64,000 bases of DNA from Burkholderiales bacterium (GCA_027487815.1 JAIYCW010000039.1:1-64000), one strand, 5' to 3'; counted from the first letter of the stretch, positions 52,793 through 62,828 are shown. The notes: generated by a model from the sequence alone, not told the origin. Translations and numbers: made by a program.

Positions 52793-53329
52793 ATGAACCG
52801 TCATCAAACAGTAGTGGTGCGGCCAGCGGCGACAACCGATGCGCTGGCAATAGCGCAAACCCATACCGCGGCGTGGCAAGCGGCATATCAAGGCATCTTT
52901 GATGCCCAATGGCTGGCCGCACTTTCTATCGACAAGCGACGCCTGATGTGGATCGAAGCCATCATGGCCCGGCAGCCTCATGTTCTGGTGGCCACCACAG
53001 GCCCCGATGACCCGCCTCAGCTGCTTGGGCATGCCTCATGGGGAAACAGTCGCGATCCGGGCGACTCTACCGGGGTAGCTGAGCTCTGGTCGATCTATCT
53101 CGATCCAGGCGCGTGGCGTCAGGGATTGGGGGAACGCCTGTGGCTTGCGTGCCGCGCCATGATGGAGCAAGCTGAAATGCAGCAATGCCGCGTATGGGTG
53201 CTGGAAGGAAACGCCAACGCCAGGGCGTTTTATGCTGCACAAGGCTTCTTGCCGGATAACCACCCAAGCAAGACAGTAACGATGGGCGGAGCAAGCGTGC
53301 TCGAGATTCGTTATACCCTCGTCATTTAA
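52793..53329 (+). CDS. GNAT N-acetyltransferase
   Basis: A 178-residue acetyltransferase. WSIYLDPGAWRQGLGERLW is the acetyl-CoA loop and NANARAFYAAQGF the C-terminal motif, in the RimI-like style. ATG at 52793; its TAA overlaps the convergent arnD stop by four bases. The divergent livK start is 88 bases away. Confidence 0.88.
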   Translation: MNRHQTVVVRPAATTDALAIAQTHTAAWQAAYQGIFDAQWLAALSIDKRRLMWIEAIMARQPHVLVATTGPDDPPQLLGHASWGNSRDPGDSTGVAELWSIYLDPGAWRQGLGERLWLACRAMMEQAEMQQCRVWVLEGNANARAFYAAQGFLPDNHPSKTVTMGGASVLEIRYTLVI

Positions 53330-54243
53330 AGCGCCATATCTACTCGCGGACCCTGGGTGGCTAGCACCCCCGAACGGCCGGCGACCTCAACCTGAACAAT
53401 CCGATGCTTTGGCAATCGTTCAGAAATCAGGTTATTCGCCATAGTCTCCAGACTGACCAGACTGTGGCCCTGCTTTTGCCAGCCTGCCAACAAACGCTCA
53501 AACACCGGACGCAGCTTCATACCTTCAAGCTCAGCATGCAGTGTGTACACATGATCGCCTGACGCCCCTGCGGTCAATGCGAGCAGATGCTCATGGACAT
53601 TGTTGATCGTGATGTCACCCACTCCAATCAGCTCATCCAGGGTAGGCAAGGTCGTGGGGAGCTGCATTGGCCCGATCGGCTCACCAGCTTCATTCACCGG
53701 CATAAAGGGATGTGTGCCGCGGGTATCGGAGGCCAGACTAAACCCGAGCTGGTTTTGCGCCTGCGCTGCGTGCGCGTTGAACTGCCAACCCGCCGCGCCA
53801 TGCGTGCGAGGTGCAAAGCCAAACACCTGCTCAAAACGTTGATGAGCCAGCTTCATTTGCCCAAACGCAAATTTTGCATCGCGCTGCAAAACATGATCCT
53901 GCCAGGTGACGTGATCCCAGCAATGCACTCCAACCTCAAAGCCCTCGGCCTGAACCCGGCGCATCAACCCGGCCTCGCGCAGACCGATGTCGGGCCCTGG
54001 CAGCAAGGTGCCGTAAAGCAGGGTCCGCACGCCATAGTGTTCCACCACCGAGGTGCGAGACACCTTGCTCAAAAACCCAGGCCGAAACACTCGAAAAATC
54101 GCACGCCCGGTGTGATCGGGCCCAAGGCTGAACAAGAAACTCGCACCGGCCCGAACCTGCTTCAAGACATCGATCAGCGCAGGCAAGCCTTCCCGCGTTC
54201 CGCGCCAGGTATCAACATCAACCTTCAGCGCAATACTGGCCAT
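53326..54243 (-). CDS. arnD: 4-deoxy-4-formamido-L-arabinose-phosphoundecaprenol deformylase
   Basis: A 305-residue polysaccharide-deacetylase-fold enzyme. ALKVDVDTWRGTREGLPALI is the ArnD N-terminus with catalytic D; GVHCWDHVTWQDHV holds the H-x3-H metal site. It removes the formyl group from the lipid-linked sugar, giving Ara4N. Last gene of the arn operon, 5 bases after the decarboxylase gene. Confidence 0.93.
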   Translation of the reverse strand: MASIALKVDVDTWRGTREGLPALIDVLKQVRAGASFLFSLGPDHTGRAIFRVFRPGFLSKVSRTSVVEHYGVRTLLYGTLLPGPDIGLREAGLMRRVQAEGFEVGVHCWDHVTWQDHVLQRDAKFAFGQMKLAHQRFEQVFGFAPRTHGAAGWQFNAHAAQAQNQLGFSLASDTRGTHPFMPVNEAGEPIGPMQLPTTLPTLDELIGVGDITINNVHEHLLALTAGASGDHVYTLHAELEGMKLRPVFERLLAGWQKQGHSLVSLETMANNLISERLPKHRIVQVEVAGRSGVLATQGPRVDMAL

Positions 54244-54248
54244 CCCGC

Positions 54249-55289
54249 TTAGGCAACCAATTCGGTGGCACCGGCCTGATCGCGGTAGTAATCCAGCAGT
54301 TTGGCCAGCGCGGTTTGCATCGTAACCTCCGGCTTCCAGTCCAGGTCAAGCATGGTCTGGCGGATATCTGGCACACGATGCTGCACATCCTGATAGCCAC
54401 CGCCATAGTAGGCCTCAGACGTCACCTCAATAAGCTTCACTTTGGCTGCGTTATCGCGGTATTCGGGAATTGTCGCAGCCAGGGCAAGCATCATTTCGGC
54501 CAACTCCTTCACCGAATAATTGTTGCCAGGATTGCCGATGTTGTAGATCTTGGCGTTGGTGAGCCCCTTATGATTCCCAACGATCCGGGCCAGTGCTGTA
54601 ATACCATCATCCACATAAGTGAAGGTACGGCGTTGAGCGCCGCCGTCCACCAAGCGAATCGGCTCGCCGCGCACGATATGGCCCAGGAACTGCGTGATCA
54701 CCCGGCTCGAACCTTCTTTTGGTGTGTGCACGCTATCCAGTCCAGGGCCGATCCAGTTAAACGGGCGAAACAGCGAATACTGCAGCCCCTCTTGCATGCC
54801 ATAAGCATGGATCACACGATCCATCAGTTGCTTGGAGCAAGCATAAATCCAGCGCGGTTTATTGATCGGCCCGTACACAAAATTTGAGGTTTCGGGATCG
54901 AAGGCCTCATCGGTGTTCATGCCATAGACTTCGCTGGTCGAGGGAAACACGACGCGCTTGCCATACTTCACGCAATGCCGAACGATAGGCAGATTAGCCT
55001 CGAAATCAAGCTCGAATACCCGCAACGGCTCACGCACATAGGTGGCTGGAGTGGCAATCGCCACGAGCGGCAAGACCACATCACACTTGCGTACGTGATA
55101 CTCGATCCACTCCTTATTGATCGTGATATCGCCCTCAAAGAAGTGAAACCGGGGATGGTCCATCCACTTCTCCACCCGATCCGATTGCATATCCATCCCG
55201 TAGATATCCCACGGTGTGTTCTCGATGATGTGTTGCGTCAGGTGATGGCCGATAAAGCCGTTAACGCCGAGAATCAGAACTTTAAGCAT
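54249..55289 (-). CDS. arnA: UDP-glucuronate decarboxylase (ArnA dehydrogenase domain, separate gene)
   Basis: A 346-residue SDR-type enzyme. VLILGVNGFIGHHLTQHI binds NAD; PSTSEVYGM and the YACSKQLMDR segment give the catalytic residues; FRPFNWIGPGLDSVHTPKEG and RVITQFLGHIVRGEPIRLVD are conserved. It makes UDP-4-keto-arabinose. In E. coli this is the C-terminal half of ArnA; here it is a separate gene. Confidence 0.9.
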   Translation of the reverse strand: MLKVLILGVNGFIGHHLTQHIIENTPWDIYGMDMQSDRVEKWMDHPRFHFFEGDITINKEWIEYHVRKCDVVLPLVAIATPATYVREPLRVFELDFEANLPIVRHCVKYGKRVVFPSTSEVYGMNTDEAFDPETSNFVYGPINKPRWIYACSKQLMDRVIHAYGMQEGLQYSLFRPFNWIGPGLDSVHTPKEGSSRVITQFLGHIVRGEPIRLVDGGAQRRTFTYVDDGITALARIVGNHKGLTNAKIYNIGNPGNNYSVKELAEMMLALAATIPEYRDNAAKVKLIEVTSEAYYGGGYQDVQHRVPDIRQTMLDLDWKPEVTMQTALAKLLDYYRDQAGATELVA

Positions 55290-55344
55290 GAAACTGTGAC
55301 CTTATATATAGATACCCGGCAACAACGTGCCGCCGGAGTGCTCT

Positions 55345-56301
55345 TCAGAAATCGAGTGCTTGCCAGGATTCACCAAACTGTTGCTTGAACCGCGCCACAT
55401 CCAAAGCCAGCGAGCTCACTGGATAGTGCGCTTGAAGCACCTGCAACGCCCCGTCTCGCACAACCATCACCACCTTGTCATCAGCGACCCCGATGCGTGG
55501 AGTATCAAACTGAGCGCCCGCCCAACCAGCGATGATCCGGGTTCGCGCAATGATAAGTTTTTCGCCGCCCAGGTAAACGAATGCACCTGGGTAAGGAGGC
55601 GCCACAGCGCGCACCAGATCATGCACCTGCTTAGCACCTGCATTGAGCGCGATCCTTCCATCCTCGGGTTTGCGCGCACCAAAGTAGGTGCCCAGGGACA
55701 AATCCTGCGGGCGCAGGCGGGCGCGGTCTTCAACCAGCGCGGGCAGCGCGCGCGCCATCACGATCTCAGCCGCCACCACCACCTTGTTGAACACCTCGCG
55801 AGCGTCATCTTCCAGGAGAATTGGCACCGCACATTGATCAACGATCGCGCCATTATCCGGCTTCTCATTCATCACATGCAGGGTAGCGCCAGTCTCACGC
55901 TCCCCATGAACCACAGCCCAATTCACCGGGGCCCGGCCGCGATACTTCGGCAGCAAGGAGCCATGCATATTAAACGCACCGCGCTTGGGTAAAGCCAGCC
56001 AGGGTGCCTTGAGCATGTGGCGATAGTAAAAAGAAAAAAGAAAGTCCGGCTTTCCAATCAAGGCGCTGGCCTGATCGATAAACGCCTGGGCGTTGGCATC
56101 ATCCGGCGTCATGAATGGCACACCATATTCGGCAGCCACTTCAGCGACGCTTTCGAACCATCGGTTTTCACGGGGATCATCCTGATGGGTAATCACCAAA
56201 GGCACATGCACGCCCGCATCAAGCAACACCTTCAGGCAACGCACGCCGACCTGGGAATATGCGAACACAACCGCACTGGTAACTGGATGAGTGAGGCTCA
56301 A
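55345..56301 (-). CDS. UDP-Ara4N formyltransferase (ArnA formyltransferase domain, separate gene)
   Basis: A 318-residue formyltransferase. FNMHGSLLPKYRGRAPVNWA has the Asn and His, and HVMNEKPDNGAIVDQ the aspartate of the formyltransferase site; the C-terminal OB-like domain follows. The only start before the conserved AVVFAYSQVG is a TTG, overlapping the arnC TGA (TTGA, 56298-56301). It corresponds to the N-terminal half of E. coli ArnA. Confidence 0.9.
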   Translation of the reverse strand: MSLTHPVTSAVVFAYSQVGVRCLKVLLDAGVHVPLVITHQDDPRENRWFESVAEVAAEYGVPFMTPDDANAQAFIDQASALIGKPDFLFSFYYRHMLKAPWLALPKRGAFNMHGSLLPKYRGRAPVNWAVVHGERETGATLHVMNEKPDNGAIVDQCAVPILLEDDAREVFNKVVVAAEIVMARALPALVEDRARLRPQDLSLGTYFGARKPEDGRIALNAGAKQVHDLVRAVAPPYPGAFVYLGGEKLIIARTRIIAGWAGAQFDTPRIGVADDKVVMVVRDGALQVLQAHYPVSSLALDVARFKQQFGESWQALDF

Positions 56302-57299
56302 AGCTTGCGCTCCAGAATAGCGTTGATCACATAGCGCGGCCGAGCCCGCACCTCTTGGTAGATCCGACCGACATACTCCCCAATCAGTCCAATCCCCATC
56401 AGGGCCAAGCCGATCAACAGGAACTGCAAGGCAAACAAGGTAAACAAGCCACCTTCCTCAGGACCGAGAAAAAGTCGACGCCCGGCAAGCAGCAAAAACA
56501 GAAGGCCGGAAAAAAACGCGACCACCATACCCATCATCGAAAACGCCTGCAGGGGCATCACCGAGAAGCCCGTCACCAGGTCGAAGTTCAACCGAATGAG
56601 GCTATATAGCGAATACTTTGATTCGCCCGCATGGCGCTCTTCATGCCCCACGATAACCTCCGTGGGATTTCGGGAAAACTGATAAGCCAACGCCGGGATA
56701 AACGTGTTCATCTCATTGCATTGGTTAATCAGGTGGATGACGTTACGGCTATAGGCCCGCATCATGCAGCCCTGGTCAGTCATCTGAATGCCGGTCAGCC
56801 GATGGCGCATACGATTCATCGCGCGCGAAGCCCAACGGCGCCATGCTGAATCCTGTCGATCGCGCCGGATGGACCCGACATAATCATGACCACGATCCAT
56901 CGCTTCAAGCAGCAGCTTGATGTCTTCGGGTGGGTTTTGCAGATCGGCATCGAGAGTTACGATGCGCTCGCCCCGTGCATACTCAAAGCCTGCAAGGATG
57001 GCGCGGTGCTGGCCAAAATTGCCGTTAAACAAAATCACTCGCGTGGTGTTTGGCGTGCGCTCGAATTGCTCGGCAAGCATCTGAGCCGATCGATCCACGC
57101 TGCCATCGTTGATAAATACCACCTCATAGCGAATTCCCAACGAGTCGAGGGCGGGATAAAGCCGATCAAACAAGGCCACTAGCCCAGCCTCTTCGTTGTA
57201 CACCGGAATCACCACACTCAAGATTGGCGCATCCGGCGGCCGACTCGCAGCAGCCAGCCCAATCTCGGGGAGCACAGGCGCAATAGCAGTTAGGGTCAT
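56298..57299 (-). CDS. arnC: Undecaprenyl-phosphate Ara4N-formyl transferase
   Basis: A 333-residue family-2 glycosyltransferase with C-terminal membrane helices. SVVIPVYNEEAGL, FINDGSVDRS, VTLDADLQNPPEDIKLL and SIRRDRQDSAWRRWASRAMN are characteristic. It links the formylated sugar to undecaprenyl phosphate. Start MTLTAIAPV at 57299 overlaps the arnB stop (ATGA). Confidence 0.92.
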   Translation of the reverse strand: MTLTAIAPVLPEIGLAAASRPPDAPILSVVIPVYNEEAGLVALFDRLYPALDSLGIRYEVVFINDGSVDRSAQMLAEQFERTPNTTRVILFNGNFGQHRAILAGFEYARGERIVTLDADLQNPPEDIKLLLEAMDRGHDYVGSIRRDRQDSAWRRWASRAMNRMRHRLTGIQMTDQGCMMRAYSRNVIHLINQCNEMNTFIPALAYQFSRNPTEVIVGHEERHAGESKYSLYSLIRLNFDLVTGFSVMPLQAFSMMGMVVAFFSGLLFLLLAGRRLFLGPEEGGLFTLFALQFLLIGLALMGIGLIGEYVGRIYQEVRARPRYVINAILERKL

Positions 57300-58444
57300 G
57301 CTCTGGCCTCGCCTGAATCCAACGAATGCATCACCGCACTCACAGCGCGGCACACCCGCCCAACATCATCCGCGCCCATGCCGGCAAACAAAGGCAAAGT
57401 CACAGTGCGCGCGCCCACATCCTCAGCCACCGGAAAATCTCCCTCGTTGAAGCCCTTCGCACGGAAGGCAGAAAACAAATGCATAGCCGGATAATGCACC
57501 CCAACGCCAAAGCCCTGCGCCTTCATCGCTTCGATAAACGCACCTCGCCGCCCGATCATTCGCCTCGGCAAAAGTGGCTGAAACATATGCCAGTTCCCAT
57601 GCTCGGCCTCATCGCGCTCAGGCAAATCGAAATCAAGCGATCTGTCCCATTGGTCGAAATAAGCCGCCGCCAAGCTACGACGATGTTGATTGAACGCTTC
57701 GATCTTGCGCAACTGGCCCAGACCAATTGCTGCGGCTACATCGGTCATATTGGCTTTGCTGCCCCAAGCCTCCACATCCATGCCACCGTCAGGATGACGC
57801 ACGACGCCTTGTAAACGCAACCGCTCAAAGGCCCGCGCTTCATCGGCGTTGTTGAGAACCAGGCAGCCACCCTCGCTTGTGGTGAGGTTCTTGTTGGCGT
57901 GAAAGCTGAACGACACCAGATCGCCGATCGCGCCGATCGCATCACCACGCCAATTTGAGCCAAATGATTGCGCAGCATCTTCGACGACCCGCAACTGATG
58001 CTTGCGTGCAATCGCATAAAGACGATCACGATCCACTGGCAACCCCGCCAGATCCACGGGAATCAAGGCACGGGTGCGAGGAGTGATTGCCGCTTCGAGC
58101 GCATCAAGATCAATGTTTCGCGTGACCGGGTCAATATCAACAAAGACCGGCGTGGCACCAACGGCAATAACGACGTTGGCTGTGGCGACCCAACTCAGCG
58201 GCGTGGTAATCACCTCATCTCCGGGCCCGATATCGCAAAGGCGAAGGCCGAGCTCAAGTGATGCCGTACCAGAATTCACCAATCGCACGGGGCGCCCCCC
58301 CCATCGCTCGGAAAGCGCGGCCTCCAGTGCGAGGCACTTCGGGCCGGTAGTGATCCACCCCGAGCGTAAAACCTGCGCGACCTCATCGATGGTCTGCTCA
58401 TCAATCATCGGTCGGGTAAAAGGAAGAAACGCAGGGTGAGTCAC
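57296..58444 (-). CDS. arnB: UDP-4-keto-arabinose aminotransferase
   Basis: A 382-residue DegT/DnrJ-family PLP transaminase. VNSGTASLELGLRLCDIGPG, the PVDLAGLPVDRD loop, VEDAAQSFGSNW, and SFHANKNLTTSEGG with the Schiff-base lysine. It adds the 4-amino group. GTG start 18 bases downstream of arnT. Confidence 0.92.
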   Translation of the reverse strand: MTHPAFLPFTRPMIDEQTIDEVAQVLRSGWITTGPKCLALEAALSERWGGRPVRLVNSGTASLELGLRLCDIGPGDEVITTPLSWVATANVVIAVGATPVFVDIDPVTRNIDLDALEAAITPRTRALIPVDLAGLPVDRDRLYAIARKHQLRVVEDAAQSFGSNWRGDAIGAIGDLVSFSFHANKNLTTSEGGCLVLNNADEARAFERLRLQGVVRHPDGGMDVEAWGSKANMTDVAAAIGLGQLRKIEAFNQHRRSLAAAYFDQWDRSLDFDLPERDEAEHGNWHMFQPLLPRRMIGRRGAFIEAMKAQGFGVGVHYPAMHLFSAFRAKGFNEGDFPVAEDVGARTVTLPLFAGMGADDVGRVCRAVSAVMHSLDSGEARA

Positions 58445-58462
58445 TTGGAGGTATCCAGAAAG

Positions 58463-60148
58463 TTAGGGCTTCACAATCACAACCTGTCGCCCATCATCGA
58501 AGGCAATACGCATGGCAACACCAAGATCGCGTAGCACCGGCAGTGTCCCGTGGGTGAGGTAAGCCGCCGCTGGCCCCGATTGACTCCAACGAGAAACAAA
58601 CTCGTCGAGCGTAGCGATGGATTTTGAGGGTTCGCGTTTTTGGCCAAACTCGAACTCGTCGACATACTCCACCAGAATCACCGATCGCCGCAAATAAAAC
58701 GGCAGCGTCTGATCATAATTCCGTACCGCGTAGACCGGCATGTCTGGGGGAAACCCAACGAGAGCATCAGCGATTTTGTCGGCACTCTTGAGCTGCCCGT
58801 AGTGATCATGCGATTGCATCACCACAGTAGACCCGAGAAAGTGCCCCATTGCCATCAGCAAAATCGCCGCCGAGACCCACTTTTTTGCCAGCGACCACCA
58901 CGATAGCGCCGTAAACCCAAAAAAGAGTGCCGCTCCCACAAATAGAGCATCAGCAAACTTGCCGCCCACTTCCTGTGACACATCCTCCAGTCCGCCGGAA
59001 TGCAACTTAAAGGATGCCGCCAAAGCGAGGGCCCACAACACCATCGGCACAACGGCATGCCAGCGTAAAGCCTTAGCCTTCACCTGGCGAAGCTGTTGAG
59101 CGAAGAGCAATGCCAGAGCTGGAAAAACAGGCAAGACATAGGACGGCAACTTGGAGCCTGAGATACTAAAAAAAACAATGATGAATCCACACCAAACAAG
59201 CAAGGTACGCCGAACAGTTAAGTCTGCTGGCGTCCGCAAATTCGCAGCACGAGTCAAAAGTACTGCGCCAAGGCTAAACGTCCAGGGCAACAATCCTGCC
59301 AACAACACCGGAATGTAGTACCACCACGCACCCTCCCGCCTGTGTACATTGCTGAGATATCTTGCGAAGTGTTCATGAATGAAAAAGAACTCCGCATAGC
59401 CGGGATTTCGCATGGACACCATCACGAACCAAGGCGCGGCAATCGCAAGAAAAATAAGGGCCCCCGAAATCGGCCGAACCCGCAGCAGCAGTTTGGGGTC
59501 GCGCTGCCAAAGCGCCAAAAGCACAATCACCGCTCCCGGTATCACCAATCCAACCAGCCCCTTGCTCAGTACGGCACCAGCAATCGCTGCCCACGCCAGC
59601 CAGAACCAGCGCTTTTGCACTAAAGGATCGTCGGTGTTTACTTCGGCGAGCAAGAAGCTGCACAGCGCCAATGTCAGGAATAGTGTCAGGCCTGCATCCA
59701 GGGTCAGGAAGTGACTGTTGGCAATGATCCAGGTCGTTGAGCCAGCCAAGGCAAACGCCTGCACACCCGCGTCTCGCCCCCAAAGCCGCCATGCGGTCGA
59801 GCCCACTGCCACCACGGTAAGCCACCCGGCCAGACCAGGCCAAAAGCGCGCAGCGAACTCGGAGATACCAAAAACGTGGAAGGCCAGCGCACCGATCCAA
59901 TACTGCAGCGCCGGTTTCTCAAAATAGAGGATTCCATTGAGGCGCGGCGTGACCCAATCGCCAGAGCGCATCATTTCGAGTGCAATCGTCGCGTATCGCC
60001 CCTCATCCGGGCTCACCAATGACCGGGTCCCGAGGCTCAAAAACCAGACAAAGCTAAACAGCAAAGCGAGTGCCGCCAACCCAACCCGCTGCCAGGTCAG
60101 CAGGGGTTCATACAAAGTAATTGGCGTGCCTGCGCGGCTTGAGTTCAA
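58463..60148 (-). CDS. arnT: Ara4N lipid A transferase
   Basis: A 561-residue GT-C glycosyltransferase with about 12 helices. SLGTRSLVSPDEGRYATIAL carries the D-E-G-R catalytic loop, and FEKPALQYWIGALAFHVFG follows. It moves Ara4N from the undecaprenyl carrier to lipid A in the periplasm, giving resistance to polymyxin. It is first in the operon. The start is a TTG; no nearby ATG leaves the first helix intact. No regulator gene is adjacent. Confidence 0.9.
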   Translation of the reverse strand: MNSSRAGTPITLYEPLLTWQRVGLAALALLFSFVWFLSLGTRSLVSPDEGRYATIALEMMRSGDWVTPRLNGILYFEKPALQYWIGALAFHVFGISEFAARFWPGLAGWLTVVAVGSTAWRLWGRDAGVQAFALAGSTTWIIANSHFLTLDAGLTLFLTLALCSFLLAEVNTDDPLVQKRWFWLAWAAIAGAVLSKGLVGLVIPGAVIVLLALWQRDPKLLLRVRPISGALIFLAIAAPWFVMVSMRNPGYAEFFFIHEHFARYLSNVHRREGAWWYYIPVLLAGLLPWTFSLGAVLLTRAANLRTPADLTVRRTLLVWCGFIIVFFSISGSKLPSYVLPVFPALALLFAQQLRQVKAKALRWHAVVPMVLWALALAASFKLHSGGLEDVSQEVGGKFADALFVGAALFFGFTALSWWSLAKKWVSAAILLMAMGHFLGSTVVMQSHDHYGQLKSADKIADALVGFPPDMPVYAVRNYDQTLPFYLRRSVILVEYVDEFEFGQKREPSKSIATLDEFVSRWSQSGPAAAYLTHGTLPVLRDLGVAMRIAFDDGRQVVIVKP

Positions 60149-60290
60149 TGCTTCACTACGGTGGTCAATTGGCGTCGCGCAGTATACAAGGCCAAGCTGT
60201 CATGCCTGGCCACGAAAAATCCGAGGGCTTTGCCCCAGCCCGGCGACCTTAAGCTAGAGTGACAGCTGCTTTTTTACCAAGAAATCGGCT

Positions 60291-60737
60291 ATGAAACTGC
60301 ACTTAAAAGTTAGTGGTCTGCTTGCATTCATTGGCTTGCTGGCGCTCAATCTCAGCCCGGCTCAAGCCCAAAACACAAACACCTGTGTTCTAGCCGGGCG
60401 AGTGAATGAAGCGGGAAATTGGGCGCCCCAGCTCGCGGGAGTGCAATTGCTCGATGCTCAAGGCAAGGTACTTCGCGGTACACCAGAAACCGTGCTGCCC
60501 CGACTCAAACAGATAGCAGTGAGCAAACCTCTGCCCTTATCCGCCTGCCATGCCAGCGCAACACCACTGCCCGAACTCAAAGAAGCCACCGCATCCAAAC
60601 GCGAGAAAAGCCAGCATCTGATGGCAAGCGCCCAGCCTATCGAGGTGGGTGCGGTGTATCGGCCCAGCCTGCGAAGCGGCGGCTCGCTTATCGAGCTTCA
60701 GGTGCTCGCACCGCAAGCCCGGATTGCAATACGCTAA
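60291..60737 (+). CDS. Exported protein of unknown function
   Basis: A 148-residue protein with a signal peptide (LLAFIGLLALNLSPAQAQ) and two cysteines (NTCVLAG, LSACHAS). The rest, RPSLRSGGSLIELQVLAP, is strand-rich with no known domain. Its stop overlaps the convergent alkB stop by four bases. Confidence 0.65.
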   Translation: MKLHLKVSGLLAFIGLLALNLSPAQAQNTNTCVLAGRVNEAGNWAPQLAGVQLLDAQGKVLRGTPETVLPRLKQIAVSKPLPLSACHASATPLPELKEATASKREKSQHLMASAQPIEVGAVYRPSLRSGGSLIELQVLAPQARIAIR

Positions 60738-61909
60738 TGAGCGCTTAAGCCAAACCGGGCTTTGAGATCAGCCTCTCGTTGCGGCAGAAAGTTGATGCGC
60801 CTGACATCGCGCCCCAACACCTTCAGCAGCAAAGGGTCCATAACCCGGAACCAGAGTGCGGGGATGTAGGCCAGCACAAACATCCCGAAATAGCCCGAAG
60901 GCAGCCTAGGCACATCCGCGTAATCGCGCAGCACCTGATAGGGCCTGGCCGCATAGGTGTGATGATCCGAATGTCGTTGCAGGTGAAACAGCATCAGGTT
61001 CGAAACCAGATGGTTGCTGTTCCATGAATGGTGCGGCTTGCAGGATTCAAAGCGGCCTTGGGCATCCATCAAACGCTTCAAGCCATAGTGCTCGACATAG
61101 TTGGCTGAAGTGAGCTGAAAGGCTCCCCAAAAAGCAATTAACGCAAGCGCGGGAATCATCGCCCAACCAAAGGCCACAATAATCCCGGCATAAAGCGTAG
61201 CGGTGAATGCCAAGCCTTGAAGAATCTCGTTGCGCCAAGTCCAGCGCGAAAGCCCGGCCGCAGCCAATCGCTCGCCCTCGCACTGCCAGGCCCGAGTCCA
61301 CCCGCCCGATAACTCACGCAATGCAAAGCGATAAATGCTCTCGCCCATTTTTGCTGAGGCGCTATCCAAAGGCGTGGCCACATTGCGGTGATGCCCGTGA
61401 TTGTGCTCAATCGAAAAGTGACCATAGCCACCAAGCGCAGCATTAAAGAGCGCCAGCTTGCGCTTGATCCAAAAGTGCTTGTGCCCTAGCTCATGGCTTA
61501 CGGTGAGTCCGAAGCCAAGGACGGTGCCGGTGGAGATCACCAGCGCAAACCACTGCAAGCCTGTCAGATCCACAGTGCCAATAAAAATCACATTGACGAA
61601 GAAGGCCAACCACACCATCGCGGTGCCCACATAAAGCACCGCATCGTAGAAAGGCGCCGTGGCCACCCTGCGAAAATCCTCATCTGCAACGAAGGGCCCG
61701 CCCTCACCAAACAAGGCATCCAACACGGGGATGAGCAAGTAAAACACCACGATAGGCACCCAGAACCAAGCCGGATTTTGCCAACCCAACCAATAGGCCA
61801 CCGGGCCGACCATGGAGATAAATGGTGCGCCTGCCGAAACCAGCCAACGCAACGGACTTTCTTGCGTGCGCCGTGGTTCGGTGATGCGGGGGTCTAAGGT
61901 TTGAGACAT
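60734..61909 (-). CDS. alkB: AlkB-type alkane 1-monooxygenase
   Basis: A 391-residue integral-membrane di-iron hydroxylase. All histidine clusters are visible: SHELGHKHFWIKR, EHNHGHHRNVATP, NYVEHYGL and LFHLQRHSDHHTY. Six or so helices fit the family. Such enzymes hydroxylate n-alkanes or fatty acids with rubredoxin as electron donor; no rubredoxin gene is adjacent. The start at 61909 (MSQTLDPR) is chosen because upstream codons have no homology. Confidence 0.92.
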   Translation of the reverse strand: MSQTLDPRITEPRRTQESPLRWLVSAGAPFISMVGPVAYWLGWQNPAWFWVPIVVFYLLIPVLDALFGEGGPFVADEDFRRVATAPFYDAVLYVGTAMVWLAFFVNVIFIGTVDLTGLQWFALVISTGTVLGFGLTVSHELGHKHFWIKRKLALFNAALGGYGHFSIEHNHGHHRNVATPLDSASAKMGESIYRFALRELSGGWTRAWQCEGERLAAAGLSRWTWRNEILQGLAFTATLYAGIIVAFGWAMIPALALIAFWGAFQLTSANYVEHYGLKRLMDAQGRFESCKPHHSWNSNHLVSNLMLFHLQRHSDHHTYAARPYQVLRDYADVPRLPSGYFGMFVLAYIPALWFRVMDPLLLKVLGRDVRRINFLPQREADLKARFGLSAH

Positions 61910-62092
61910 AGCGAGCCAGTCTAGTCGCTCAAGCAAGCGCTTGGCAAGCCAGCACCTGCACCCACAAACTGTGCCGACGGACTGCATTGAAAAGCAACCT
62001 TGACGTCATTCTTGGAACTCATTGCCGGATCGTTAGCCATTAACCTATATGGCCTAGAGTCATACAAAAGCGCTTAGGGATTGACGACTGCC

Positions 62093-62560
62093 TTATTGAG
62101 AGACCCATTGCGCCCACTTGTATGCCACGGCGCGTCCATCACCGCCAAACCAAACCGTTAACTTTAAGTCTTGACCGAACGCGCGCTCCCAAATTGCCTT
62201 AGGTATCAAATACAGCTCAGCCAAACCAAGCGTCATAAAACTATCGAATCCTGCTTGTCCAGCACGCGCGTCCTTATCTAACCTGCCCCTAACCCTGAAT
62301 ACTGACTCAGATGCAGTGACCGCGGTTCGCTCAAGCAATGAAACCTCATGGTCTCGTTCCCAGAGTTCAAGGGCAGAGCGGTTGGGTGTGAGCAGCGCTT
62401 TACTAATGGGTTGACCCAGACGCTCAGTCAACTGAGCCTCGGTCACGCCAGGATAAACAACTCTGGGCTCATCTACTCCGGCCTTGATTATTTGAGAGGC
62501 ACATCCACTGAGCAAGTGCAACGCAAAAATAACCAGCAGTTTGCAATAGAAAGATTGCAC
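62093..62560 (-). CDS. Lipoprotein, unknown
   Basis: A 155-residue lipoprotein (HLLSGC). GVTEAQLTERLGQPISKALL resembles SmpA/BamE-like beginnings. SVFRVRGRLDKDARAGQAGF and LTVWFGGDGRAVAYKWAQW follow. GTG start with GGGAG upstream. The 268-base stretch 62561-62828 beyond it shows no gene. Confidence 0.65.
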   Translation of the reverse strand: MQSFYCKLLVIFALHLLSGCASQIIKAGVDEPRVVYPGVTEAQLTERLGQPISKALLTPNRSALELWERDHEVSLLERTAVTASESVFRVRGRLDKDARAGQAGFDSFMTLGLAELYLIPKAIWERAFGQDLKLTVWFGGDGRAVAYKWAQWVSQ

Positions 62561-62828
62561 GCGTTTCTCCCGTTTAACCTGAAGGCAAAAATGAATTGCA
62601 GTTGGCCAACGGTTTCGGCGCTGGGGCAGCCCCTTTACTCAGCGGCCCAAGACCACGTATTGGCAAAAACAACCTCCTTGCACAAATGAAAAGAAACAAA
62701 GTCTAGATCTGGCTGTTCTACTGGTAGCGGATAGGCGACTGCAAGGCCACTGCACAAGTTAGCTTGCGTTTGAATTCACCCATCGCGAAATACGGTCCGA
62801 TGCAATCAAAGGTTTGAAGTCAGGCTGG

